64,000 nt of DNA from Thermogemmatispora carboxidivorans (GCF_000702505.1 NZ_JNIM01000001.1:1116001-1180000); one strand, 5' to 3'; counted from the first letter of the stretch, positions 27,561 through 36,899 are shown. Numbers and translations: made by a program. The notes: generated by a model not told the origin, from the letters alone.

Positions 27561-28561
27561 AGGCGCCCTCCTCTGCTTCTTCCTTGGGCCTGGCGCTGGA
27601 GGCTGGCGATCAACCAGCGTGCCAGGATATTAGTGATCAAGGTGATGATGAAAAGGATGAGACCAGCTTCGATGATGGCTGAGAGAAAGAGGCCGGGCGT
27701 CGCTTCGCCAAACTGGTTAGCGATGACGCTGGCCAGGGTATAGCCGGGTGTAAAGAGGCTCAGGCTTGGCTCGTTGGCCTGGTTGCCGACGATCATGGTG
27801 ACGGCCATCGTCTCGCCGAGGGCTCGTCCCAGGGCCAGAATGACACCACCCAGGATGCCTACACGCGCGAAGGGAAGTACTGCGTGGCGAATGACCTCCC
27901 AGCGCGTGGCCCCCAGCGCGAGCAGAGCCTCGCGCTGAGCGACGGGGGTCACCAGCATGACTTCGCGTGAGACCGAGATGATGAGGGGCAAGACCATCAT
28001 CGTCAAAATGATGCCAGCTCCAAGGTAGCCGACGCCCTCTGGTTGCCCCTGAAAAAGCGGAAGGAAGCCCAGATGCTGTTGTAGCCAGGGTTCGCCGTTG
28101 TTGTGTAGCCAGGGGGCGAGCACGAGAAAGCCCCAGAGGCCGTAGATGACACTGGGGATAGCGGCCAGCAGGTCGATCAGAAAAGCCAGGACCAGCCGAA
28201 GTGGACGCGGGCAGAAGTCAACTAAGAAGATGGAGGCCCCCACGCCCAGCGGTACGGCGAAGATGAGGGCAAAGGCCGAGGTGATCAGGGTGCCGAAGAT
28301 GGCCGGCAAGACCCCATAGCTGTCGTGGACTGGATCGAAAGCCTTGTTGGTCAGGAAGCTGAAGCCGAAGCGTCTGATGGTGGGCAGCGAGTTGCTGATG
28401 AGAATCCAGGCTGTGCCCGCGACCAGCCCGAGGACGATCAGAACGAACAGCAGGGTGATACCGCGAAAGAAGAGGTCCCCGGGTCGCTGCGCTCGTAGCA
28501 GCCGTTGCCAACGTATCCACTGCTGTCGTGCTTTACTAAGACTGACTCTCTCTTGGATCAT
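27557..28561 (-). CDS. pstC: Phosphate ABC transporter permease PstC
   Basis: This 334-residue PstC begins with a cytoplasmic stretch of about 30 residues, then a transmembrane segment (ITLLFVLIVLGLVAGTAWIL) and a periplasm-facing loop containing FGFSFLTNKAFDPVHDSYG, a PstC hallmark. Five more segments follow with the coupling loop REALLALGATRWEVIRHAVL. It forms the phosphate channel with PstA. GGGGAGGG lies just before the ATG. It follows pstS by about 130 nt in the same operon. Confidence 0.96.
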   Translation of the reverse strand: MIQERVSLSKARQQWIRWQRLLRAQRPGDLFFRGITLLFVLIVLGLVAGTAWILISNSLPTIRRFGFSFLTNKAFDPVHDSYGVLPAIFGTLITSAFALIFAVPLGVGASIFLVDFCPRPLRLVLAFLIDLLAAIPSVIYGLWGFLVLAPWLHNNGEPWLQQHLGFLPLFQGQPEGVGYLGAGIILTMMVLPLIISVSREVMLVTPVAQREALLALGATRWEVIRHAVLPFARVGILGGVILALGRALGETMAVTMIVGNQANEPSLSLFTPGYTLASVIANQFGEATPGLFLSAIIEAGLILFIITLITNILARWLIASLQRQAQGRSRGGRL

Positions 28562-28690
28562 GCACCCTCCCCTGGCTCTCTCTCCCTTGGTGATGAGGCA
28601 GGGGCTGATCTTTGTGGGATACAGTCCCCTGCCTGGACTTGTCTTCCTTGCGACCGGCGCGGTGACTCAACTCGCCAAGGCACTCGTCCG

Positions 28691-29833
28691 TTAGGAACCG
28701 CTGTAGCAGGCGCTACTGCCACAACGTATGGCCTTGATCTGGGCCTCGTCTTTGCTGACGATCGTGTCTGGCAATGGCACGTAGTTGAGCGGTTGCGCAT
28801 ACTGCTGCCCATCGTGGACCATCCACCAGAGCAGACGCGCCAGAGCTTGCCCCTTGTCGCTGTTGCTCTGATTCTGGTAGACCACGACCCATGAGAAGCC
28901 AGTGATCGGATAGGCGTTGTCGCCGCTGCCATTGACGATGTAGAAGCGTAGGTCCGCCGGGATGGAGGTGAAGCTCTCTGCGTCAGCCTTGGCGCTGTCG
29001 AGCGAGGGCGCTACGAACTTGCCGGCAGCGTTCTGGAGCTGCGCGTAGGGGATGTTGTTGGCGAGGACGTAGGTCAGCTCAACGTAGCCAATGGCGCCGT
29101 CGGTGTTCTTGATCTGCCCGGCTACTCCAGAGCTCCCCTTTGCACCGACACCCGTAGGCCAGTTCACGGTTGTGCCAGCTCCGACCTTGCTCTGCCAGTC
29201 TGGGCTGATGGCCGAGAGATAGTGCGTGAAGATGCTGGTGGTGCCGCTGCCGTCCGAGCGGTGAACGACGGTGATGTTCTTATGGGGCAGATTAACGCCG
29301 CTGTTGATCGCTTTGATCTGGGGGTCATCCCAGCTGGTGATCTTGCCTTGGTAGATGGCCGCCAGAATCGGCCCCGTGAGCTTGAGCTGGCTGACTCCGC
29401 TCAGGTTGTAGGAGATGGCCACCGCTCCAATCGTGATCGGGATGTGCAGAATTGGACCGCTGGTGCTCTTGTTCAGCTGATCGGTGGTCATCGGCGCATC
29501 GGTAGCGCCAAAATCGACGATGTGTTGCAGCAGGTTATTGATACCAGCTCCACTCCCTACCGCCTGATAATTTACGTTGATGCCACAATTGACTTTTGGA
29601 TATTCCTGGAACATTTTTGAGAATAAAGGATTGTCAAACGTCGATCCAGCGCCCGTAAGCTGCTTGGTCGAAGGGCAGGTGTTGCTATTGCTGCCTGTGG
29701 TAGTGCCTCCGCTGGAGTTGCTGTTGTTGCCGCAGGCTGCCAGTAGGGCCAGCAGGCCCAGCAGCAGGAGAGCGCTGAGATATCTCAGTTGCAGGCGCCC
29801 TCGATGGCTGGGTGAAGGTGTGAACTGTGTCAT
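28691..29833 (-). CDS. pstS: Phosphate-binding lipoprotein PstS
   Basis: This 380-residue substrate-binding protein captures phosphate outside the membrane for PstCAB. The N-terminus is a lipoprotein signal with lipobox LAAC (Cys34), followed by an Asn/Ser/Gly-rich linker. Phosphate-binding motifs are visible: TGAGSTFDNPLF, DFGATDAPMT and HRSDGSGTTSIFTHYL. As the first gene of the operon it sits behind the array of TTAA boxes at 30002-30048. A leader of about 145 nt is predicted. No missing residue is apparent. Confidence 0.96.
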   Translation of the reverse strand: MTQFTPSPSHRGRLQLRYLSALLLLGLLALLAACGNNSNSSGGTTTGSNSNTCPSTKQLTGAGSTFDNPLFSKMFQEYPKVNCGINVNYQAVGSGAGINNLLQHIVDFGATDAPMTTDQLNKSTSGPILHIPITIGAVAISYNLSGVSQLKLTGPILAAIYQGKITSWDDPQIKAINSGVNLPHKNITVVHRSDGSGTTSIFTHYLSAISPDWQSKVGAGTTVNWPTGVGAKGSSGVAGQIKNTDGAIGYVELTYVLANNIPYAQLQNAAGKFVAPSLDSAKADAESFTSIPADLRFYIVNGSGDNAYPITGFSWVVVYQNQSNSDKGQALARLLWWMVHDGQQYAQPLNYVPLPDTIVSKDEAQIKAIRCGSSACYSGS

Positions 29834-30280
29834 AGCGCTGGTTTCCCCTCCTCACTAACGCTGCCGTGGCGCGACGGCAGCGGGAAAATAGATGAGCTGA
29901 TCGGCGGACAGGCCGGAGGATTGCCGACCTCTGCCGGGCCGCTCTTTGTTCGGGCGGGCCCTGGCTCTTTTCCGCACCACCCGAATTGTACAGTTGTCGC
30001 TTTAATGGTCCTTTAATGGCGCGTTAAGCCCCTTTAAGGGCGGGTTAAAGTTTGCCGAAGGGATAGGAAGACTCTGTTAAGAGGGTGAGGATGCCAGTCT
30101 GCTGGGGGCGCCTGGGACGGTTCCAGAAGGCAATTCTTGCCGCCAATGGAAGAGGGGGCGTGAGAGGGTGCCCGCCGTGGGAGCTGTAACGCTTAGCAGG
30201 ATGAAGCTGAATGCTGAGGGCGAGCGCTCTCTTCTACGGCGGGCCTTTCCTTGAGTGGGCTGAGCTGCCTCTCCTGAAGA
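29834..30280. other. pst promoter region
   Basis: The 447-bp gap between the Clp ATPase 3' end and pstS contains the Pho-box array and -10 element (29985-30048). The remaining 230 bp toward the Clp gene show no gene or terminator that I can support. Confidence 0.6.
29985..30048 (-). promoter_or_regulatory. Pho-box array and -10 element of the pst operon
   Basis: On the minus strand, five TTAA-cored boxes start at + coordinates 30045, 30034, 30024, 30013 and 30002, spacing 11, 10, 11 and 11 bp, with TTAA(A/C) consensus. An -10 TACAAT (29990-29985) follows the last box after 11 nt, and no separate -35 is seen. This matches PhoB/PhoP binding as direct repeats one helical turn apart replacing the -35. 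Confidence 0.8.
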
Positions 30281-33004
30281 TCAGGCTGCACTGTGATCCG
30301 AGATCTCTAACCAGGGGCGGACTGCTGAGTCTCCAGCGCTGTCTGTTGAGGAAGGAAGCGACTCAGTTGATTGCTGTTGGGACTGAGATAGGGGCTGCCG
30401 TTCCAGGTGCAAATGGCCCCTGTCCTGGTCCAGGACCAGGAGAAGGTGATCGCTGCTTCCGATCTCGCCTCGCAGCAGGGCCTCGCTGAGGCGATCTTCC
30501 ACTTCGTGACGCACAAGCTGCCGCAGAGGGCGGGCCCCTTCAGTGAGTAGCTGCTGCTGGCTTCGCTTGAGGAGGTAGTCGCGGGCCGCTGCGCTGGTTT
30601 CCAGGCTGATACCGAGTCCTGCCAGGCGCTGGGAGGTAGCACTCAGCAATTGGTCTATGATCTGGCCAAGATGCTCTTGCTTGAGCGGGTGGAAGGGGAG
30701 AATGGCGTCGAGTCGGTTGAGCAGCTCGGGCCGAAAGCTCCGCTGGAGCTGAGTGAGAAGCTGTTGCCACTGGCGGGCTCGCAGTGGTCTGCTCTGTGGG
30801 AAGGCGCGCCCAAAGCCAGGCGGAGTCGCTGGGGCTGAGGAGTGCGGCAGGCTGGTGGTGAGAATAATGATGGCTTCGCGAAAGTCCACCAGGCGCCCCT
30901 GTCCATCGCTCAGATGCCCATCCTCCAGGACCTGTAAGAGCAGATCGAGCAAGGCTGGATGGGCTTTTTCTATGCCCTCGAAGAGCACGATGCTGGCTGG
31001 CCGCTGGCGAATGGCCTCGCTCAATAGGTCGGACTCTGCGTAGCCCTGGTAGCCCGGTGGACTGCCGAGCAGGCGCTGTACCTGCTGGCGTTCCGTGAAG
31101 GCAGCCATATCCAGAGCAATCAATGAGCGCTCGTCTCCTGTCAGTACCTCGGCCAGGGCTGTTGCCAGATGGCTCTTGCCGACACCGCTGGGGCCGATGA
31201 AGAGAAAAGAGGCTGCCGGACGCCGTGGATCACGCAGGTTGCTGCGCGCGCGGCGCACTGCTCGGGCCACGGTGCTGATGGCTTCTTCTTGACCGGCGAC
31301 TCGTTGCTGGAGGAGGCGCTCCAGAGAGAGCAAATACTGGGCCTCTGCGCCGCCTGGGAAGGTCACCCGCAGTCCTGTCCACTGAGCCACCACTGCGGCA
31401 ACGGCCTCCTCGTCAACACGCGGGTGCGCGTCTGTGGTAGCTGTGTCTGTATCTGCGGCGCCTGCTAGTCTCTGCTTCAGCCACTCGCTCTCTATCCCCA
31501 GCGCCTGGCGCAGGAGTTGCTGCTCTTGCCGACGTAATGCTAGCGCGGCGGGGAAGCGCTGCTGCCAGAGAGCGGCCTCTCGCTGCGCTCGCAGACGGGC
31601 TAACTCCTCGTGGAGTTGCCGCAGATCTGGCGGCGGCAAGATCTGGCGCAGCCGTAGCGCGGCGGCTGCTTCGTCGATCAGGTCAATGGCTTTATCTGGC
31701 TGGGCGCGTCCGGCAAGGTAGCGCCCCGAGAGGCGCACTGCAGCCTTCAATGCCTCGTCGCTGATGATCACCTGGTGGAAAGCTTCGTAGCGGGGACGCA
31801 GCGCCTCCAGGATTTCCAGCGTCTCGGCGGCGTCCGGTTCAGCGATGATCACAGGCTGGAAGCGCCTGGCTAACGCGGCGTCCTGCTCGAAATAGCGGGC
31901 GTACTCCTCAAAGGTGGTGGCTCCAATACATTGCAGGTGTCCGCGTGCCAGCAGAGGCTTGAGCAAATTGGCCACGTTCGGGGAGCTGGCTGGTCCGCCG
32001 GCACCGATGAGCATATGAATCTCATCGATAAAGAGAAGAATGTCGCCGGCCTCCTTGATTTCCGCCATAACGCCTTGTACGCGCTCTTCCAGATCGCCGC
32101 GATAGCGTGTCCCGGCTACCAGTAGACCAATGTCGAGGGCCACGACTCGTTTACCTTGTAGACATTCTGGCACGGCGCCGGTGGCAATATAGGCGGCTAA
32201 CCCCTCGACAATGGCGGTCTTGCCGCTGCCTGCCGGACCCAGAAGCAAGGGATTATTCTTCGTATAGCGCAGCAGGATCTGGATCGTGCGCGTCAATTCT
32301 GCCTCGCGCCCAATCAAGGGGTCCAGGTGCCCTTCTAGTGCTGCCAGCGTCAGATCATGGCTAACGCTGTTCAGCTCCGGGGTACGCTCGTAGCGTTCAC
32401 GGTAACTCGCCTGAAGGTCGCTGGCTGGGCAGGCCGACGAGTCCGTAGCGAGAGTGGGGGTGGAACTCTCTTGAGCGCCTGTCTCGCTGGTCTGTTCAGA
32501 GGCAACGGCGGCTTGATCGGGTGGTGCTGAAGCTGGCGTAGCCAGGGCCTGCAAGCGGGCCCGTACGCTGGCACAGGTAATGCCAAAGCCCTCTAGCAAA
32601 CCCAGGAGCAGAGCAGCCTGACGATCCTGGACGCTGAGCAGGCCCAGAAGCAGGTGCTCTGGTGCAATAGAGGTTGCTCCTAGTTTCCTGGCATGAAGAG
32701 CGGCGGCACGTAAAGCCGCCCGCGCTGCTGGAGACAGCGTCTGACGGCGTGCAAAGCCGCGCTTGCGGGGCCGATCCAGAGCCTCGATCATGTGCTGGAG
32801 CAGGGCAGGCCGCAGCATGAAGGAGGTCAGCAGTTGGCCGATGAGGGGATCGTTGAGGCGCAAGATGCCTAGCAGCAGTTGCTCATTGCCAATTAACCTG
32901 CGGTGTCGTTTACTGGCCTCTTCTCGTGCATAGTGCAGGGCCAGGCGAGCCGCAGGTGTATATGCTTCATACACAGGTTTCATTGATCTGGCCTTGTTAA
33001 CCAT
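30281..33004 (-). CDS. ClpC/ClpB-type AAA+ ATPase with degenerate second ATPase site
   Basis: This 907-residue Hsp100 protein has a Clp N-domain (two repeats, about 1-155), a linker, NBD1 with Walker A GPAGSGKT (256-263) and intact Walker B LLFIDEIH, a short ClpC-like middle domain, and NBD2. NBD2 keeps Walker A GPSGVGKS (604-611), the arginine-finger region FRPELLNRLD and sensor 2 GARPLRQL. Its Walker B, however, reads IVLFEGIEKAH where the family has LLDEIEKAH, so the Asp-Glu pair is Glu676-Gly677. The sensor-1 TSN also reads TSL. NBD2 may bind but not hydrolyse ATP. Start is 33004 or ATG 32983. Whether it partners ClpP is unclear. Confidence 0.88.
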   Translation of the reverse strand: MVNKARSMKPVYEAYTPAARLALHYAREEASKRHRRLIGNEQLLLGILRLNDPLIGQLLTSFMLRPALLQHMIEALDRPRKRGFARRQTLSPAARAALRAAALHARKLGATSIAPEHLLLGLLSVQDRQAALLLGLLEGFGITCASVRARLQALATPASAPPDQAAVASEQTSETGAQESSTPTLATDSSACPASDLQASYRERYERTPELNSVSHDLTLAALEGHLDPLIGREAELTRTIQILLRYTKNNPLLLGPAGSGKTAIVEGLAAYIATGAVPECLQGKRVVALDIGLLVAGTRYRGDLEERVQGVMAEIKEAGDILLFIDEIHMLIGAGGPASSPNVANLLKPLLARGHLQCIGATTFEEYARYFEQDAALARRFQPVIIAEPDAAETLEILEALRPRYEAFHQVIISDEALKAAVRLSGRYLAGRAQPDKAIDLIDEAAAALRLRQILPPPDLRQLHEELARLRAQREAALWQQRFPAALALRRQEQQLLRQALGIESEWLKQRLAGAADTDTATTDAHPRVDEEAVAAVVAQWTGLRVTFPGGAEAQYLLSLERLLQQRVAGQEEAISTVARAVRRARSNLRDPRRPAASFLFIGPSGVGKSHLATALAEVLTGDERSLIALDMAAFTERQQVQRLLGSPPGYQGYAESDLLSEAIRQRPASIVLFEGIEKAHPALLDLLLQVLEDGHLSDGQGRLVDFREAIIILTTSLPHSSAPATPPGFGRAFPQSRPLRARQWQQLLTQLQRSFRPELLNRLDAILPFHPLKQEHLGQIIDQLLSATSQRLAGLGISLETSAAARDYLLKRSQQQLLTEGARPLRQLVRHEVEDRLSEALLRGEIGSSDHLLLVLDQDRGHLHLERQPLSQSQQQSTESLPSSTDSAGDSAVRPWLEISDHSAA

Positions 33005-33436
33005 GTCCTACAAAATAGGCTCACCAGGTAGAAAAGACCCGCTGCTTTCTCTCTCCCTATCGCTGACAGGCTGCTGAGGCAGCGAGAGGAAAGCAGGAGC
33101 CTTCGGCGCATAGCTCAACAATAATCGATATAGATAAATATCTCTACAATATCTCTTGTCGGCAGGGAGAGCGTCAGCCATAAGGGGGAAAGCTTGTTCT
33201 AGCCAGATACCGGAGTGCCCGGCAGCCCTGGACTCCTCAGCGTGGATATGCTACGATTCTCTCGCGAGCTTCGTCAATTGTTACCGTTCAAGTAGTGCAC
33301 TGATCGCTATAAAGCAGAGCAGGGGCAGCTGCGACTGTCTCTGCTCTCTTCTTGCTTGCGAGCTGTGTCTCAAGGCAGCTCGCCCCACTTTACTGACGTT
33401 CCTTGTTCTGGCTGAAGAATCGGAGGTCATTCTCGT
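33005..33436. other. Divergent intergenic region, Clp ATPase / queF
   Basis: The 432 bp include an AT-richer patch (about 33110-33155) likely to carry promoters. No preQ1 riboswitch sequence is recognisable before queF. GGAGGT 9 nt before ATG 33437 is the queF ribosome site. Confidence 0.45.
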
Positions 33437-33892
33437 ATGAGTGAAGAGCAGCAACAAGCGCGCCTGCCGGACCGCTACGGTCTGAAAGAGATTGCTACCA
33501 ATCGCCTGGAAGCCTGGCCCAATCCGAACCCGGAGCGCGACTACGTCATTCATCTGGAGATTCCTGAGTTCACCTGTCTCTGCCCGCGCTCGGGCTTCCC
33601 CGACTTCGCCACCATCGTCATCGATTATGTTCCCGACCGCTCGGTGGTTGAGCTAAAGAGCCTCAAGCTCTATATCAATGGCTATCGCGATCGGCAGATC
33701 AGCCATGAGGCTGCCACCAATACCATTTTGAACGACCTGGTGACGCTGTTGGGGCCGCGCTGGATGCGTGTGGCCGGGGACTTCAATGTACGGGGCAATA
33801 TCAAAACGATTATCTTCGCCGAATATGCCGCTCCCAGCTATAGCGGCCCACGTCCTGAATATCGGCGCCACATGACAGGGAGTAGCCTGTAA
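33437..33892 (+). CDS. queF: NADPH-dependent 7-cyano-7-deazaguanine reductase
   Basis: QueF reduces preQ0 to preQ1 in queuosine biosynthesis. The protein is 151 residues, the short unimodular type. The catalytic Cys is in [14 protein letters not shown] (Cys49, with Asp56 as the acid), and the QueF signature [20 protein letters not shown] is at about 72-91. The start is well supported by GGAGGT. It faces a queuosine-precursor transporter gene convergently and lies 1.1 kb from queC, forming a partial queuosine neighbourhood; queD and queE are not in the window. Confidence 0.97.
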   Translation: MSEEQQQARLPDRYGLKEIATNRLEAWPNPNPERDYVIHLEIPEFTCLCPRSGFPDFATIVIDYVPDRSVVELKSLKLYINGYRDRQISHEAATNTILNDLVTLLGPRWMRVAGDFNVRGNIKTIIFAEYAAPSYSGPRPEYRRHMTGSSL

Positions 33893-33905
33893 TCGGCTCC
33901 GTCGG

Positions 33906-33991
33906 CGTCGGTGTGAGAGAGGCCCGGCCCGCCGCCTCCCTTCTGGTTGACCGGCGAAATCGCTCGGTGGGAAAAGGCCTCTCTCGCTGAC
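33906..33991. terminator. Long hairpin between convergent queF and transporter genes
   Basis: GAGAGAGGCC (33915-33924) pairs perfectly with GGCCTCTCTC (33976-33985), and flanking CGTC/GACG can extend the stem. Placed between two convergent stops, it may serve as a bidirectional terminator, though T runs are lacking. Confidence 0.45.
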
Positions 33992-34027
33992 GATCACCTG
34001 CTGCGACCCTGACGACTGTTGCCTAGG

Positions 34028-34708
34028 CTAGCGCGAGAGCAGAATCGGACTAAAATTAGTGTTGTAATCGAATGTGTCGAGCTGCTCGTGTTTCTTGAGG
34101 AAATTGACGACCACGTAGGTCAGTGGGGTTGCCACTACCTCGTAGCCCACCTTAAAAAGCCACTGCGTGAGCATTGCCGTCAGCATCTCGGCAGGTGGAA
34201 TCACACCCCAGAAGGCGATACTGATGAAGATCAACGTATCCAGTCCCTCGCCCACGAACGTCGAGCCGATCGTCCGCGTCCAGAGCCAGCGCCCTTTCGT
34301 CAGAATCTTAAGCTTTGCCAGGACGAACGAATTGGCGAACTCGCCGCAAAGGTAGGCCACGAAAGAGCCGAGCAGCAGACGCGGGGTAAAACCGAGGATG
34401 GCACTGTAGGCGGCCTGCAGCTTCCAGAAAGAGGCGGCGGGCGCTAGCCCTCCCACGAAAATTGCGATCACCGCCAGCAGGTTGCAGGCGAAGCCAAGCC
34501 AGATGACGCGCCGCGCAGCCGCATAACCGTAGACTTCCGTCAGGACATCGCCGAACAGATAACTCAATGGGAAGACAATGATGCCGGCGGGCACGAGCAG
34601 GCCCGCCACGGCGATAATCTTGACAGCGATAATATTAGCGGTAATCAAGCAGGTCACAAATAGAGCTGCGATTGTCACGAACCAGAACGATACTCGCAAT
34701 GGACTCAT
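34028..34708 (-). CDS. YhhQ-family queuosine precursor transporter
   Basis: This 226-residue membrane protein has about six hydrophobic segments and matches the VUT/YhhQ family: ITANIIAVKII in the first helix, the PLSYLFGDVLTEVYGY motif after the second, and RTIGSTFVGEGLDTLIF in the middle. YhhQ imports preQ0/preQ1 in Escherichia coli. Neighbouring queF and queC support the same role here, so the cell may both make and salvage precursors. AAGG directly abuts the ATG, giving unusually short Shine-Dalgarno spacing. Confidence 0.92.
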   Translation of the reverse strand: MSPLRVSFWFVTIAALFVTCLITANIIAVKIIAVAGLLVPAGIIVFPLSYLFGDVLTEVYGYAAARRVIWLGFACNLLAVIAIFVGGLAPAASFWKLQAAYSAILGFTPRLLLGSFVAYLCGEFANSFVLAKLKILTKGRWLWTRTIGSTFVGEGLDTLIFISIAFWGVIPPAEMLTAMLTQWLFKVGYEVVATPLTYVVVNFLKKHEQLDTFDYNTNFSPILLSR

Positions 34709-34966
34709 CCTTTCTTGTCGCTCACTCTACAAATAGCCGCCTGCCTTCAGCTCTTCACAGGCCGTGTGGACCTGCGTACAATATCAAGAGCAAAAGTCAT
34801 CATCGCTCTACCCCGGCGACTGCTGCTCTCAGGCAGGTGGCAGCCGGCATGGCCCAGCGCCATTGAGGTCGCTCGGCAAACGAAGGCCGGAAGCATCCGT
34901 ATCAAGCGCATCCGGCGCGCCTGACCGGGTCAGCGTGAGGGTCAACAACTGGAAGGAGAAGCAAGC

Positions 34967-35644
34967 ATGTCCCGTCCTAAAGCGATTGCCGTTGTCAGCG
35001 GGGGGCTTGATAGCGTTACTCTGGCCCATTTGCTCCATGCCCAGGGCTATCAGCTCCATCTGCTTTCGTTTGACTATGGCCAGCGCCATCGCAAAGAGCT
35101 GCTTTTTGCCGAGCGCTGTGCCCAGCGGCTGGAGGCAGCCTTTTCGCTCCTCGATCTGCGGCAGCTAGGCCAGCACTTGAAAGGCTCGGCCTTGACCGAC
35201 GAAAGCGTGGCCGTTCCTGACGGGCACTATGCCGCTGCCAACATGGCCGTCACAGTAGTACCCAATCGGAATGCCATCATGCTCGCCATTGCCTACGGAA
35301 TTGCCGTGGCCGAGGAGGCGGAGGTAGTAGCCTTTGCTGCCCATGCCGGCGATCACTTTATCTATCCTGACTGCCGCCCGGCCTTTATCGAGGCCTTTGG
35401 AGCGATGGAACGTCTGGCTGTCGAAGGGCACGGTCATCCCCGCCTGCATCTGGAAGCGTCCTTTGCTCACCTCAAAAAAGAGCAGATTGTCAGCCTTGGC
35501 GCGGCGCTCGGTGTCCCCTTTGCTGAGACCTGGAGCTGCTACAAAGGGGGAGAGAAACACTGCGGTACCTGTGGTACCTGCAATGAGCGTAAAGAAGCCT
35601 TCCAGCTGGCAGGCATCCCTGATCCCACCGACTATCTCCAGTAA
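34967..35644 (+). CDS. queC: 7-cyano-7-deazaguanine synthase
   Basis: QueC converts 7-carboxy-7-deazaguanine to preQ0 with ATP and ammonia. The 225-residue protein has the PP-loop VSGGLDSVT at 10-18, the SFDYGQRHRKEL motif, and a C-terminal zinc site of four cysteines (WSCYKGGEKHCGTCGTCNER). AAGGAG 9 nt before the ATG confirms the start. It is followed by dus on the other strand with convergent ends 40 bp apart. Product preQ0 would feed queF nearby. Confidence 0.97.
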   Translation: MSRPKAIAVVSGGLDSVTLAHLLHAQGYQLHLLSFDYGQRHRKELLFAERCAQRLEAAFSLLDLRQLGQHLKGSALTDESVAVPDGHYAAANMAVTVVPNRNAIMLAIAYGIAVAEEAEVVAFAAHAGDHFIYPDCRPAFIEAFGAMERLAVEGHGHPRLHLEASFAHLKKEQIVSLGAALGVPFAETWSCYKGGEKHCGTCGTCNERKEAFQLAGIPDPTDYLQ

Positions 35645-35684
35645 CCCGGCCCTGAGTGAGAAAGGAGGAGACTTCACCCAGAGC

Positions 35685-36899
35685 TTAGCAGGCGCAGCTG
35701 AGATCGAGTGTGGATACTGCCTCTTCGACGACCGTTTCCTCCTCGCCGTCATGCCCTGAGAAGGCATGTGGGTTCTCCAACGCCTGATAGATGATGGCCT
35801 CCACCTCCGCCAGACTATTGACGTGCACCAGGGCGTTGCGGACATATTTCGCACCCGGAAAATGGCCCAGGTACCAGCCCATATGCTTACGCAGCTCGAC
35901 GAAGTGGTCCTCGCCCTTGAGCCTGGTATAGACGCGAGCATGTTCCAGGGCCATGAGCAGGCGCTCCTCACGGCTCGGATTCGGAGGAGGCAGGTCGGCC
36001 TCCGTTGGCTCAATGCCTGCCTGCAACAGGCTCTTCATACGCTCGCGATCGTGGAAGATCCAGGGATTACCCAGGGTAGCGCGCCCGATCAATACCCCAT
36101 GCACCCCTGTCGCGCGAATGCGTTTGGCCGCTTCGTAGAGCGAGTGGATGTCGCCGTTGCCGAGAATCAGAGTATCCGTCTGACGCACGATCTCGGCAGC
36201 GGTGGCGATCGCCTCCCAGTTTGCCTCACCCTTATAATGTTGCACCAATGTCCGCCCGTGCAGCGAAATGGCAAACGGCTCGGTCTCCAGCAGATGCCGT
36301 ACCCAGTCCTTGATGACGATCGAATCGTAGCCCAGGCGGGTCTTCACCGAGACCGGGATCAGCCGCCGCTCGCTGCGTGGCTGGTCGCCCCAGAGATGGA
36401 TGCGCTCCTCATTCATCTGCCGAATGCGCTGGATGCGCTCCGGCTCCATTCCCAGATCCTCTAGCGTCTGGCCGTTCGCCCAGTCGCGCACACCCCGCTG
36501 AGTGGCCCGAATGATCTCTTTGGCTAACTCCGGTGTGCGGATCAGGGCCGCACCGCTACCACGATTGGCCACACTCTTGGCGGGGCAGCCCATATTGATA
36601 TCGACGCCGTCGAAGCCCAGCTCGCAGGCCACGTGAGCGGCGCGATAGAAGGACTCCGGGTTATTGCCGAAGATCTGTGCAACCACGGGCCGCTCGGCAG
36701 GCGTGTAGAGAAAATCGCGAAAGATGCGATCGCTGCCCCGCCACAAGCCCTCGACGTTGGTAAATTCGGTAATCACGAGATCGGGCCGCCCATAGAGACC
36801 ATGCATGGTACGGCATGGTGCATCTGTTACCCCATCCATCGGGGCTAGCCCAATAATCGGTTGCGGTATCTTCTCCCAAAACGACGGATACCTTGTCAT
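35685..36899 (-). CDS. dus: tRNA-dihydrouridine synthase with internal insertion
   Basis: Dus enzymes reduce uridine to dihydrouridine in the tRNA D-loop using FMN and NADPH. This 404-residue protein starts IIGLAPMDGVTDAPCR, has catalytic Cys105 in NMGCPAKSV, the ANRGSGAAL loop, SVKTRLGYD, HGRT, GNGDIHS and GVLIGRATLGNPW, all diagnostic. Between about residues 137 and 180 it has an Arg/Glu-rich insertion of about 40 residues not usual in bacterial DusA/B/C. ATG 36899 is chosen for GAGGGAG just upstream; the frame continues to 36962. The C-terminal 25 residues are acidic with a Cys-x-Cys end. Confidence 0.93.
   Translation of the reverse strand: MTRYPSFWEKIPQPIIGLAPMDGVTDAPCRTMHGLYGRPDLVITEFTNVEGLWRGSDRIFRDFLYTPAERPVVAQIFGNNPESFYRAAHVACELGFDGVDINMGCPAKSVANRGSGAALIRTPELAKEIIRATQRGVRDWANGQTLEDLGMEPERIQRIRQMNEERIHLWGDQPRSERRLIPVSVKTRLGYDSIVIKDWVRHLLETEPFAISLHGRTLVQHYKGEANWEAIATAAEIVRQTDTLILGNGDIHSLYEAAKRIRATGVHGVLIGRATLGNPWIFHDRERMKSLLQAGIEPTEADLPPPNPSREERLLMALEHARVYTRLKGEDHFVELRKHMGWYLGHFPGAKYVRNALVHVNSLAEVEAIIYQALENPHAFSGHDGEEETVVEEAVSTLDLSCAC

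Noticed and set aside
33005..33436. preQ1 riboswitch upstream of queF
   Set aside because: No aptamer-like C-rich loop and A-rich tail pair could be found near the start, and none before the transporter or queC either.
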